A stretch of DNA of 64,000 nt, taken from positions 5,022,001 through 5,086,000 of the forward strand of contig OZ242287.1 of the NCBI GenBank assembly GCA_965207495.1, written 5' to 3'. This document shows positions 53,217 through 61,369 of this stretch, piece by piece. This DNA is from Bin5 sp965207495 (lineage in GTDB: Bacteria; Chloroflexota; Anaerolineae; Caldilineales; Caldilineaceae). The notes beneath the pieces were generated by a model. The model searched no databases. It was given only the letters and a program-made list of their open reading frames with translations, and had not been told where the DNA came from. The first letter of the stretch is position 1, and every line of letters begins with the position of its first letter. Both the position numbers and the translations under genes were made by a program.

Positions 53217-54035
53217 TTAGTGGTCGGTGGTCAGTGGAACGGCAGGGCTGGTTGAGAGTGGGTCTTGGGTTGGTGCGGGTTGTGGCTGGTTGGATTGGTC
53301 GCTTTCGATGCGGCCGTCGCGGAAGTTGACGACTCGGTTACAGTAGCCGGCGATTTCGGGGTCGTGGGTGACGAATACGATTGTGATGCCCTGGTCGCGG
53401 TTTAGCTGTTGGAGGAGGTCCATGATTTCGTCGCTGGTTTTGGTGTCGAGGTTGCCGGTGGGCTCGTCGGCGAGGATGAGCTTGGGGCGGTTTATGAGTG
53501 CGCGGGCGATGGCGACGCGCTGTTGCTGGCCGCCGGAGAGCTCGTTGGGTTTGTGGTCGCGGCGGTCGTCGAGGCCGACGAGCTGGAGGGCCTGGGCGGC
53601 GCGCTGGTGGCGTTCGGAGCCGCTGATGCCGGCGTAGAGGAGGGGGAGCTCGACGTTGGCCTGGGCGGAGGTGCGGGCGAGGAGGTTGAAGCTCTGGAAG
53701 ACGAAGCCGATTTTGAGGCTGCGGATTTCGGCCAGGTTGTTGTCGTCGAGGATGCCGACGTCGGTGCCGTCGAGGCGGTAGAGGCCGGTGGTGGGGACGT
53801 CGAGGCAGCCGATGATGTTCATGAGGGTGGATTTGCCGCTGCCGCTGGGGCCCATGATGGCGACCATTTCGCCGAGCTGGATGTTGAGGTCGACGCCGCG
53901 GAGGGCGCGGACTTCCATGTCGCCCATTTTGTATGTTTTGGTGAGTTCGACGGCTTGGATGACGGGTTGGGTGGTGGGGGGCGCGTTGGAGCCGTTGGGG
54001 GGTGGGTTGGTGGTGGTGGTGGGTTGGGTGAACAT
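53217..54035 (-). CDS. ABC transporter ATP-binding protein, MacB/LolD type
   Basis: 272-residue ABC ATPase. Walker A is IMGPSGSGKSTLMNI, the Q-loop is VFQSFNLLA, the signature is LSGGQQQRVAIA, Walker B is LILADEPTGNLD and the H-loop is VTHDPEIAGYC. The arrangement matches the MacB/LolD exporter class. The N-terminus carries a Thr/Pro-rich stretch of about 20 residues absent from most members. No strong Shine-Dalgarno. It lies between the adaptor and permease genes. Confidence 0.94.
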   Translation of the reverse strand: MFTQPTTTTNPPPNGSNAPPTTQPVIQAVELTKTYKMGDMEVRALRGVDLNIQLGEMVAIMGPSGSGKSTLMNIIGCLDVPTTGLYRLDGTDVGILDDNNLAEIRSLKIGFVFQSFNLLARTSAQANVELPLLYAGISGSERHQRAAQALQLVGLDDRRDHKPNELSGGQQQRVAIARALINRPKLILADEPTGNLDTKTSDEIMDLLQQLNRDQGITIVFVTHDPEIAGYCNRVVNFRDGRIESDQSNQPQPAPTQDPLSTSPAVPLTTDH

Positions 54036-54438
54036 TTTTTTTTGGTTCAGTTTTTAGTAGGTAGTTTTTGGTTTTTAGTTACGGCAGTCTTGTGGGCCAC
54101 TTTGAACACCTTTTTTAGCCACGGAGGGCCACGGAGAACTGCAGTGGTCAGTGGTTAGTGGCGAGTGGTCAGTTGAACTGCAACGTCAACTTCAACACCT
54201 TTTGTCCACGGAGGGCCACGGAGAACTGCAGTGGTCAGTGGTTAGTGGCGAGTGGTCAGTTGAACTGCAACGTCAACTTCAACACCTTTTGTCCACGGAG
54301 GGCCACGGAGGGGCACGGAGAAAACCTTTTTGTTTACTGATGGCCACGGAGGGTTTCTTTACCTTATATATATAGGGGGCGTTCAGGGTTGTTGGTTTGG
54401 GTTTATTTTGGATAGAAATTTTTTTGTGTCAAGGGCGG
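54036..54438 (+). repeat. GC-rich repeat array L and 87-bp tandem duplication
   Basis: Array L (about 54111-54340) has four degenerate units. Two full copies and part of a third of an 87-base segment (starts at 54119, 54206 and 54293) combine CCACGGAGGGCCACGGAGAA with a GTGGTCA/GTGGTTA microsatellite. No gene in this gap. Confidence 0.85.
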
Positions 54439-55914
54439 TTAGTTGCCGCCGAAGATGGCGCTGCGCAGCTGGTCTTCGCTGCTGGCGCGGATTAGGGCGA
54501 TTTGGTCGGTGTCGGCGAGGCCGGCGAGGACCTGGGTGAAGCGGTCGTTGCGGAGGCCCATTTCGATTTCCTGGAGGGTGGGGACGCCGCCGATTAATTT
54601 CTGGACGAAGGCGCGGCCGGATTCGCGGTCGAGCTGGATGTAGCGGTTGGGGACGCGCAGGATGTTGTCGACCTGGGCGGTGGTGATGATGGCGGTGGCG
54701 CTCATGCCGGCGCGCAGCTGGGCGTCGGTGGTTTCGGGGACGATTTCGACTTCGTAGGCGACGACGCCGCCGACGTCGCGGGCGGTGGGTGAGACTTTGG
54801 TGACCTGGCCGTTGATGTCGGCGTCGGGCAGGGCGTCGAGGCTGAGGCGGACGGTCTGGCCGAGCTGGACCTGGCGGACGTCGAGCTCGTCGACGAGGAC
54901 GGTCATGTGGAAGCTGACGAGGTCGGTGAGGACGATGGCGGGCAGCGCGCCGCCGCCGTAGAGCTCGCCCTGGCGCAGGTTGACCTGGCTGACGACGCCG
55001 TTGATGGGGGCGTAGAGCATGGCGTTGTTGAGGGTGTTTTCGGCCTGGCGTTTGCTGAGCTCGGACTGGCGCACCTGGGCGCGGGAGATGTCGAGGTCTT
55101 CGGCGTCGGTGCCGGCGATGAGGGAATTGAGGCCGTCCTGGGCGACGAGGAGGTTGCTGCGGGCCTGGCGGACGCCGAGCTCGGCCTGTGCTATTTGGGC
55201 GAGTGCGGAGGCGATCTGGGCTTCGTCGGCGCCGCGCTGGGTGAGGGCGAGCTGGGCCTGGGCGACTTCGAAGGTGATGGTCTGCTGTTGGAGCTGGATG
55301 GCCTGGGGCAGTTCGCCGGCGTTGGGGCGGCTTTTGACTTCGTCGTAGGCGCTCTGGGCCTGGCGGACGTTGACGGCGGCCTGGCGGAGCTGGGCTTCCT
55401 GGACGGCGATCTCTTCGGGGGATGCGCCGGAGATGAGCTGGCGGTAGCTGGCCTGGGCGCTGGCGAGGGCGGCTTCGGCGCTGGCGACGCTGGCCTGGGC
55501 GACGGTTACGTTGGCCTGGGCGGCGATGATGTCGGATTCGGAGGGCGGTTTTTCGAGTTTATCGAGCTGGGCGCGGCTGATGAGGAGGGAGACTTCGGCC
55601 TGTTCGAGGGCGAGGGCGGCGTCGGTGACGTCGAGTTGGGCGAGGAGCTGGCCGGCTTCGACGGGCTGGCCGACGGAGACGAGGACCTGCTCGACGCGGC
55701 CGCTGGCGCGGAATGAGAGAGCGACTTCGGCTTCGGGTTCGATGCTGCCGGTGGCGCTGACGGTGCTGCTGATGGAGCCGCGTTCTACGGTTACTGTTTC
55801 GTAGCTGGGCTCTTCGTCGAGGTTGGCGCGGCTTTGCTGGAAGCGTTGAAAGCCGAACCAGCCGGCGGCGCCGATGGCAGCGAGCAGGACGACCGTGATC
55901 AGGAGTCTCTTCAT
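54439..55914 (-). CDS. MacA/HlyD-type periplasmic adaptor
   Basis: 491-residue membrane-fusion protein. One N-terminal helix (LLITVVLLAAIGAAGWFGF) anchors it. The biotinyl-lipoyl-like strands flank a long coiled coil (about 100-300, with many Ala/Gln/Arg heptads). The barrel and membrane-proximal domains follow (GEVYG-type LRQGELYGGGALPAIVLTDL, and VSPTARDVGG). First gene of the export operon; ABC ATPase, permease and lipoprotein genes follow on the same strand. It would link the ABC exporter to its outer partner or the wall in a host with an atypical envelope. A -10-like box lies at 55978-55983. The Shine-Dalgarno is weak. Confidence 0.92.
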   Translation of the reverse strand: MKRLLITVVLLAAIGAAGWFGFQRFQQSRANLDEEPSYETVTVERGSISSTVSATGSIEPEAEVALSFRASGRVEQVLVSVGQPVEAGQLLAQLDVTDAALALEQAEVSLLISRAQLDKLEKPPSESDIIAAQANVTVAQASVASAEAALASAQASYRQLISGASPEEIAVQEAQLRQAAVNVRQAQSAYDEVKSRPNAGELPQAIQLQQQTITFEVAQAQLALTQRGADEAQIASALAQIAQAELGVRQARSNLLVAQDGLNSLIAGTDAEDLDISRAQVRQSELSKRQAENTLNNAMLYAPINGVVSQVNLRQGELYGGGALPAIVLTDLVSFHMTVLVDELDVRQVQLGQTVRLSLDALPDADINGQVTKVSPTARDVGGVVAYEVEIVPETTDAQLRAGMSATAIITTAQVDNILRVPNRYIQLDRESGRAFVQKLIGGVPTLQEIEMGLRNDRFTQVLAGLADTDQIALIRASSEDQLRSAIFGGN

Positions 55915-55977
55915 TTCTTCTCATCCCCGGCTAGGCGGCAACTGTGAACTGCAGACAGCGGAAGGCGCTGCAGGGCA

Positions 55978-55983
55978 ATTATA
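55978..55983 (-). promoter_or_regulatory. -10-like box upstream of the adaptor operon
   Basis: TATAAT on the minus strand about 65 bases before the start codon. No good -35 box 16-18 bases upstream. Confidence 0.3.
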
Positions 55984-56148
55984 GTGCTATTTGGCGGTGG
56001 GCGCGAATAGTCCGGTTGTCAAGGTGGACAGGCATGCGTATGCGGGCCCTCTTAAAACAGTACGGAATTGGGGGAAGGTTGTTTCATGTCCGCGAGGGCC
56101 GACGTGTGCCATTGTACAGCGGGTGGATGGGTGGCTCTGTAAGGCAAT

Positions 56149-56174
56149 CCCCAATTGCCCGACGGCAATTGGGG
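56149..56174 (-). terminator. hairpin after the five-Fn3 protein gene
   Basis: Perfect 11-bp stem CCCCAATTGCC (56149-56159) / GGCAATTGGGG (56164-56174), loop of 4. It lies about 45 bases past the stop of the Fn3 gene; no U tract. The rest of 55915-56217 shows no gene. Confidence 0.5.
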
Positions 56175-56217
56175 TTAGGCGGGTGGGGTTAGGCGGGTGG
56201 GGACTGTGTGCAAGGGG

Positions 56218-57750
56218 CTAGGGGATCACGTCTACCTCGCCGGACCAGTCGCCGTTTGAGCCGCCGACCACGGCTCTGATGCGGTAGAAGTAGGTCGTGC
56301 CGGCGGCGGTTCCGCTGTGGGTATAGGAGGTGGTACTGGCCGGGAGTGGGTCGCCGATGCGCGTCCAGTTTGTCTGGCCTTCGGTCCAGGTGATGAGGTG
56401 GTAGCTTTGGGCGCCGGTGACTGCGCTCCAGCTGAGTTCGACCTGACCGTTGGCGGGGGTGGCGACGAGCCCGGGAATGGAGGCGGTAGCGGGGACGGCA
56501 CTGATGGTATTGGACCATTCACTTCCGGCGTTGCCGGCCTGGGAAGAGATGCGGTAGTAGTATGTTTCCGTTTCGGAAAGGGAGCTGTGGGTGAAGGAGG
56601 TGATCGTACGGGTCAGGGGTTGGCCGATGCGCAGCCAGGCGTTCCGGGTTTCAGTCCAGACGACGAGATCGTAGCTGTCGGCACCGGTCACGGCGTTCCA
56701 GCTGAGCTGGACCTGGCCGGTGGCAGCGGCGGCGGCGAGGGACGGCACGGCCGGCAGAGCAGGGATGGCGGCGATGGGAAGCGACCATTCGCCGTCTATG
56801 CTGTCGACCACGGCTCTGACCTTGTAGAAGTAGGACTTCTCACCGATGAGATCTGTGTGTGTGTAGGAGGTTGTGGCGCCGGAGATGGGATCGCCGATGC
56901 GTTTCCAGTCATTGATGCCTTCGGTATGCACAATGAGATTGTAGCTGTCGGCGAAGGGCACCGCGCTCCAGCTAAGCTGGACCTGACCGGTGGCGGCGGC
57001 GGCGATGAGGGACGGCGCGGCCGGCACAGTAGGGACGGCGCTGACCGAATCGGACCAATCGCCTTCTATGTCTTTGATAACGGCTCTGACGCGGTAGTGG
57101 TGGGTGATGCCGGGCGTAAGATTGGGGTGTGTGAAGGAGGTGGTCGTGCCGGTGATGGGATCGCCGATGCGTTCCCAGTCGGCCTGGCCGTCGGTCCAGT
57201 TGATGAGGTGGTAGGAGTCGGCGCCGGTGATGCCGCCCCAGCTCAGGTTGATTTTGCCTATGGCGGGAGAGGCGGTGAGCGCGGGGGCGCCGGGGATATC
57301 GGTCACTATCGCTTCAGCCTGGTCCGCCCAGGCGCTCTTTTGGCCGGTGGCGGGCACAGTGCGGGCGGTATAGAAGTATTTTTGACTGGCTGTGAGTCCG
57401 GTATGGGTGTAGGAGGTAGCGCTACCTGTCAGAACGCCGGCGGCGACTTGCGCCCAAGGGACGTCGTCATACCGAAACCAGAGTTCGTAGGAGGCGGCGC
57501 CCTGCACGGTCTGCCAGCTAATCGTGATCTCGCCGTTGCCGGCAGTTGCCACCAGCGCGGGCGCGGCGATACCTCCCTCACTTGCTGTCGATGGTGCGGG
57601 GGTCCCGATTCCGGGCTGCGCGCCGGACCCGATTCCGGGCCGCGGGAAGGCCAGCCTCAGTTCATCGGAAGGGAGGGCAAAGTAGAACCCCCCGAACAGG
57701 GCAACGAGGACAAGTGCGCTCAGTGAGAGTATGCGTATCGTTGTTTTCAT
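56218..57750 (-). CDS. exported protein of five Fn3 domains
   Basis: 510 residues. N-terminal helix (LSLSALVLVALFGGFYFAL) with no clear cleavage site, so it may be anchored. A Gly/Pro-rich spacer of about 40 residues is followed by five Fn3 domains (about 63-150, 155-240, 245-330, 335-420 and 425-510). Each carries W near strand C and Y-Y-R-x-R/S-A near strand F. There is no enzyme domain. ATG at 57750. Promoter-like pair at 57964-57993. The domain type closely resembles the Fn3 domains of the protease and metallopeptidase genes. Probably a cell-surface adhesin or scaffold. Confidence 0.88.
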   Translation of the reverse strand: MKTTIRILSLSALVLVALFGGFYFALPSDELRLAFPRPGIGSGAQPGIGTPAPSTASEGGIAAPALVATAGNGEITISWQTVQGAASYELWFRYDDVPWAQVAAGVLTGSATSYTHTGLTASQKYFYTARTVPATGQKSAWADQAEAIVTDIPGAPALTASPAIGKINLSWGGITGADSYHLINWTDGQADWERIGDPITGTTTSFTHPNLTPGITHHYRVRAVIKDIEGDWSDSVSAVPTVPAAPSLIAAAATGQVQLSWSAVPFADSYNLIVHTEGINDWKRIGDPISGATTSYTHTDLIGEKSYFYKVRAVVDSIDGEWSLPIAAIPALPAVPSLAAAAATGQVQLSWNAVTGADSYDLVVWTETRNAWLRIGQPLTRTITSFTHSSLSETETYYYRISSQAGNAGSEWSNTISAVPATASIPGLVATPANGQVELSWSAVTGAQSYHLITWTEGQTNWTRIGDPLPASTTSYTHSGTAAGTTYFYRIRAVVGGSNGDWSGEVDVIP

Positions 57751-57963
57751 TGTGGGTACACGTAGTCCCTTTCGTCCAACTGTCTGCGACAGATAACGCC
57801 TTGGGAGGAGGGTAGAGGCAGGACGGGCTCCTCGTATACCTAGTCAGGGCATTGCCGCGAAGGCCCGACGGGCATCTCATTCGCCATACAGATTGCCGGC
57901 TGCGAAGCCGGTCCCGACGACCCTCCGAGAGGGGAGGGAAGCGGGCGGATGTTCTGCAGTTCA

Positions 57964-57993
57964 ACTATACACAATAGGCGGGGATGCGCGCAA
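57964..57993 (-). promoter_or_regulatory. promoter for the five-Fn3 protein gene
   Basis: Minus strand TTGCGC (57988-57993), 18-bp spacer, TATAGT (57964-57969), about 210 bases before the start at 57750. Confidence 0.5.
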
Positions 57994-58084
57994 CGGTTTT
58001 GGGCGTACTGGCAACCGTTCATAGTCCAATCGGACATGAATCGTACCGGTTCAGGCGAATTGAGGGTGGCTGAGGTTATGGAGG

Positions 58085-58617
58085 GTTGCGGAGAACATCT
58101 TTTTTGTCCGCGGAGGACGCGGAGGGTCGCGGAGAACACCTTAACACCTTTTTTGATCCACGGAGGGCACGGAGGGACACGGAGAACACCTTAGAACCCC
58201 TTTTTGTCCGCGGAGGACGCGGAGGGTCGCGGAGAACACCTTAACACCTTTTTTGATCCACGGAGGGCACGGAGGAGCACGGAGAAAACCTTTCTTGATC
58301 CGCGGAGGACGCGGAGGGTCGCGGAGAACACCTTAACACCTTTTTTGATCCACGGAGGGCACGGAGGAGCACGGAGAAAACCTTTCTTGATCCGCGGAGG
58401 ACGCGGAGGGTCGCGGAGAACACCTTAACACCTTTTTTGATCCACGGAGGGCACGGAGGAGCACGGAGAAAACCTTTCTTGATCCGCGGAGGACGCGGAG
58501 GGTCGCGGAGAACACCTTAACACCTTTTTTGATCCACGGAGGGCACGGAGGGACACGGAGGGACACGGAGAACACCTTAAAACCCCTTTTTGTCCGCGGA
58601 GGACGCGGAGAACACCA
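58085..58617 (+). repeat. GC-rich repeat array M, 11 units, 92-bp higher-order repeat
   Basis: Eleven units, many with GATCC in place of GTCC and tails GAACACCTTAACACC. Four successive copies of a 92-base supra-unit (starts at 58251, 58343, 58435 and 58527) show local tandem amplification. No gene in the rest of 57751-58847. Confidence 0.92.
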
Positions 58618-58716
58618 AAGGCGTATCGGATTTTCTTTGCGCAGCTGCGCCGCCCTTCGACGATCAGGCGTAATTTGCACCCGGAAGTCGTTGTTCAGAC
58701 AAACGTCAACGATCCC
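58606..58716 (+). repeat. 110-bp direct repeat, left copy
   Basis: Nearly identical to 60000-60112. Shared blocks are GAGAACACCAAAGGC, TTTGCGCAGCTGCGCCGCCC, TTCGACGATCAGG and TTCAGACAAACGTCAACGAT. Confidence 0.88.
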
Positions 58717-58730
58717 GAGTCGGCAGTGTT

Positions 58731-58783
58731 ATGGGATTGTCTAAACTGCAGTTCTATGGGATTTGGGAGATTAAGTGAGATTG
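58731..58783 (+). repeat. GGATTGTCTGAAC element after array M
   Basis: GGATTGTCTAAACTGCAG and ATTTGGGAGATTAAGTGAGA, same orientation as the other copies. Confidence 0.8.
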
Positions 58784-58847
58784 CCATGCGGGCGGTTCGG
58801 GTGGGTGCCTGGCGGGTTTCGAGTCGGGCAGGCGCGGGTGGATTGGT

Positions 58848-59735
58848 TCAGGCGACCTGCACGCCGCTGAGGTTTTCGAGGGCCTTGACGAGGGCGTGGT
58901 TGCCTTCTTCGCCGAGCCCCATTTGCTGGAGAGTGCGGTACAGGTTGAAGATCTGGCCTGTCAGGAGGACGGGGACGCCGAGGGCGTCGGCTTCCTGCAT
59001 GATGAGGCGGACGTCTTTTTGTTGGAGGTTGATGGTAAAGCCGGGGCGCCAGTCGCGTTCGATGATTTGGGGGCCGCGGTTGGCGAGCATCCAGCTGCCG
59101 GCGGCGCCGCCGGCGACGGCGTTGAGGCATTTTTCGAGGTCGACACCGCCGGCCTGGGCGAAGACGAGGGCTTCGCTCATGGCGAGGCAGTGGCCAACGA
59201 CGAGGATCTGGTTGACGAGTTTGACGGTCTGGCCGGCGCCCTGTTTGCCGACGTGGGTGATGGTGTTGCCCATGGCTTCGAAGACGCCGCGGGCGCGTTC
59301 GACCTGGTCTTCATCGCCGCCGATCATGATGCTGAGGGTGCCGTTGGCGGCGCCTTCGCTGCCGCCGCTGATGGGGGCGTCGAGCATTTTGACGTCTTTG
59401 GCGTTGAGCTGGGCGGCGATTTCGATGGTTGCCTGGGGGCTGATGGTGCTGCAGTCGATGACGAGGGAGCCTGCGTTGGCCCCGGCGTGGATGCCGTTTT
59501 CGCCGAGGATGACTTCCTGGACATCGGGTGTGTCGGAGACGCAGACGATGGTGATATCGCAGTTGGCGGCGACGTCGGCGGGGCTGGCGGCGGCTGATGC
59601 GCCGGCCTCGACGAGGGGATCCATACGGCTTGCGGTGCGGTTCCAGACGCGCACGCTGTATCCGGCTTTGAGAAGGTTGCGGGTCATGCCCTGTCCCATG
59701 ATGCCAAGCCCCACAAACCCGACGCGTTCATTCAT
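58848..59735 (-). CDS. 3-hydroxyisobutyrate dehydrogenase-type oxidoreductase
   Basis: NAD(P)-dependent beta-hydroxyacid dehydrogenase (3-hydroxyisobutyrate dehydrogenase or 2-hydroxy-3-oxopropionate reductase), about 295 residues. The Rossmann fold starts with VGFVGLGIMGQGM. The family substrate signature is LDAPISGGSEGA. The catalytic Lys is in GQTVKLVNQILV. The C-terminal helical domain follows as usual. I chose the ATG at 59735, which has GGAGG 9 nt upstream; an ATG at 59744 abuts that Shine-Dalgarno. The substrate cannot be determined. It lies between two direct repeats of about 110 bases. Confidence 0.92.
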   Translation of the reverse strand: MNERVGFVGLGIMGQGMTRNLLKAGYSVRVWNRTASRMDPLVEAGASAAASPADVAANCDITIVCVSDTPDVQEVILGENGIHAGANAGSLVIDCSTISPQATIEIAAQLNAKDVKMLDAPISGGSEGAANGTLSIMIGGDEDQVERARGVFEAMGNTITHVGKQGAGQTVKLVNQILVVGHCLAMSEALVFAQAGGVDLEKCLNAVAGGAAGSWMLANRGPQIIERDWRPGFTINLQQKDVRLIMQEADALGVPVLLTGQIFNLYRTLQQMGLGEEGNHALVKALENLSGVQVA

Positions 59736-59971
59736 CCTGTTCATCCTCCCAGAGTAATCGTTGCGAAGAGATCCCTCGCGACGTATTCATGATACGCCTG
59801 TCGCGGGAATTGACAAAACGGCTTTGGCGCGGGGCGTGTGCGAAATAGTTGGGCGAAGGTAACTTGTATGGGAATCGTACGGTTATTGGTCGTTTGTTAC
59901 ATGGTCCCAGTCTTCTGTTGTCGGTCAGCGGAGAACACCAAAGGCGTATCGAGTTCTATTTGCGCGAACGC

Positions 59972-60015
59972 CTTTTTGTCCGCGGAGGACGCGGAGGGAC
60001 GCGGAGAACACCAAA
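59972..60015 (+). repeat. single GC-rich repeat unit (array N)
   Basis: One complete unit, GTCCGCGGAGGACGCGG then AGGGACGCGGAGAACACC, joined to the right 110-bp repeat. Confidence 0.8.
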
Positions 60016-60112
60016 GGCATATCGGATTCTATTTGCGCAGCTGCGCCGCCCTTCGACGATCAGGTGTAATTTGCACCCTGACGTCGTTTTTCAGACAAAC
60101 GTCAACGATCCC
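60000..60112 (+). repeat. 110-bp direct repeat, right copy
   Basis: Partner of 58606-58716, same orientation. Together they bracket the oxidoreductase gene. A partial third copy (GAGAACACCAAAGGCGTATC) lies at 59932-59951. The remainder of 59745-60245 holds no gene. Confidence 0.88.
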
Positions 60113-60245
60113 TAATACCAGCAGGGAAGTCGTACAGGCCGGCGGGAGATGTTGGGGAACATTAGCCGCAGATGCCTCGTCTTTATGTCAAGTGACCGCC
60201 AACAGACCTTTGACTCAGGCGGGATTTTCAGAGGAGACTCTTGAC

Positions 60246-60902
60246 ATGAACACTTTCCGTATAGTTATAGCACTGGCACTTACATTATGCGCCCTGGCAG
60301 TAACGGCTACTGCCTACGCACACCCTGACCACCCCGGCTATTGCCAAATGCCCGACGGAAGCGTCCTTACCGGCCACTGTAACGACGCCCAGAATGCTGC
60401 GGGCGGGCACGACATCCACCTGCCCGCCCCCCCGCCGCCCGAGCCCGAGACGCCGGGATCCAACAATCCGCCGCCGCCACCATCATCCAATACGCCTAGC
60501 TCCAACGATCCGCCGCCGCCGCCCAGCTCCGATCCGGACGGTGATGGGAATGGCGACCCAGGTTCAGGTTCGACGCCGGTCTACACGGGAATCGACTGTC
60601 ATATCCAACACGCGGCCAGACCGGCGCAGATCTGCTCGGTCCCGAATGGACTGCAGTACTGGTACATTGGCGCAGACGGCAGCGCACAGCCGGGCCCGTT
60701 CCTGCCGGACTCGCCGAGGATCGAGAGCTTCAGCGGCGTCAACCCTTTGACTGGCAAATCGGTCACGATCGATTACGTCACGGAGAACGATCAGACGCTA
60801 CTGCGGGTCAGTACTTTCTACCCTGACAATGAATACGACACGAACAAGCCGTACGTCTTTACGCTGGACCCGGGCCACAATGTGAACCATATTCAATGGT
60901 GA
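60246..60902 (+). CDS. secreted Pro-rich protein, family member 6
   Basis: 218 residues on the plus strand, the only member not on the minus strand. Signal peptide (IVIALALTLCALAVTATAYA), then a unique Cys-containing segment (HPGYCQMPDGSVLTGHC). A Pro/Ser linker (PPPPSSNTPSS) follows. The shared domain is shorter here (IQHAARPAQICSVPNG, GLQYWYIGADGSAQPGPF, KPYVFTLDPGHNVNHIQW). The ATG at 60246 is chosen because GAGGAGA lies just upstream and a signal peptide follows. Four Cys allow two disulfides, consistent with export. Followed by three related terminator hairpins. Function unknown. Confidence 0.86.
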   Translation: MNTFRIVIALALTLCALAVTATAYAHPDHPGYCQMPDGSVLTGHCNDAQNAAGGHDIHLPAPPPPEPETPGSNNPPPPPSSNTPSSNDPPPPPSSDPDGDGNGDPGSGSTPVYTGIDCHIQHAARPAQICSVPNGLQYWYIGADGSAQPGPFLPDSPRIESFSGVNPLTGKSVTIDYVTENDQTLLRVSTFYPDNEYDTNKPYVFTLDPGHNVNHIQW

Positions 60903-60937
60903 GAACTGCAGTGGTCAGTGGTCGGTGGTCAGTGGTT

Positions 60938-61036
60938 GGTGACCTGGACTGGATGAATTGACCAATAGTTGGTTGACGAATTTAGTGAAAAAGAGGACCT
61001 CTGAGAAGGGGTCCTTTTTTGATCTTGTTGGTTGGG
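60938..61036 (+). repeat. terminator-bearing repeat, copy 1
   Basis: Shares GTTGGTGACCTGGACTGGA, GAATTGACCAATAGTTGG and GATCTTGTTGGTTGGGG with 61094-61197. A shorter third version lies at 61406-61520. Confidence 0.8.
60994..61020 (+). terminator. intrinsic terminator of member 6
   Basis: Stem AGGACC / GGTCCT with loop TCTGAGAAGG, followed by a run of T. First of three tandem related hairpins. Confidence 0.8.
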
Positions 61037-61093
61037 GTGGTGAACGGCAGGGGTGAACGGCAGGGGTCGGGGGGCAGGGGTCGGGGGTCAGGG

Positions 61094-61197
61094 GCTGGTG
61101 ACCTGGACTGGATGAATTGACCAATAGTTGGTTGGTGAATTTAGTGAAAAAGAGGACCCCTGAGAAGGGGTTCTTTTCTTGATCTTGTTGGTTGGGG
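61094..61197 (+). repeat. terminator-bearing repeat, copy 2
   Basis: Second copy of the repeat described at 60938. It is separated from copy 1 by AACGGCAGGGGT-type short repeats. Confidence 0.8.
61153..61178 (+). terminator. second tandem terminator
   Basis: Stem AGGACCCC / GGGGTTCT (one G-U pair), followed by TTTCTT. Confidence 0.65.
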
Positions 61198-61297
61198 GCT
61201 TTATTGGAGGGGGGAGGGCAGGCACGAGGCCTGCCACAAGGCCAGCCATTGTGGGAGCGTTTGGGGGGAATTCTGTTGGCTAAACACCTTGCTATAG

Positions 61298-61369
61298 ACA
61301 CATTGCTGGGGAAGAATACACACGGTGGTCTAGTAAGGGCGGGGCGTTGCGGGGGCGCGGAACTGCAGG
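61298..61369 (+). repeat. dispersed 72-bp repeat, copy 2
   Basis: Second copy of the element at 10318-10389, 51 kb away. It ends in CTGCAG followed by a GGGGTCA microsatellite. Confidence 0.8.

Noticed and set aside
51504..53255. 583-codon acidic open frame on the plus strand.
   Set aside because: Antisense to the MacB-type permease and lipoprotein genes; its Asp/Glu/Val-rich composition is the usual shadow in GC-rich DNA.
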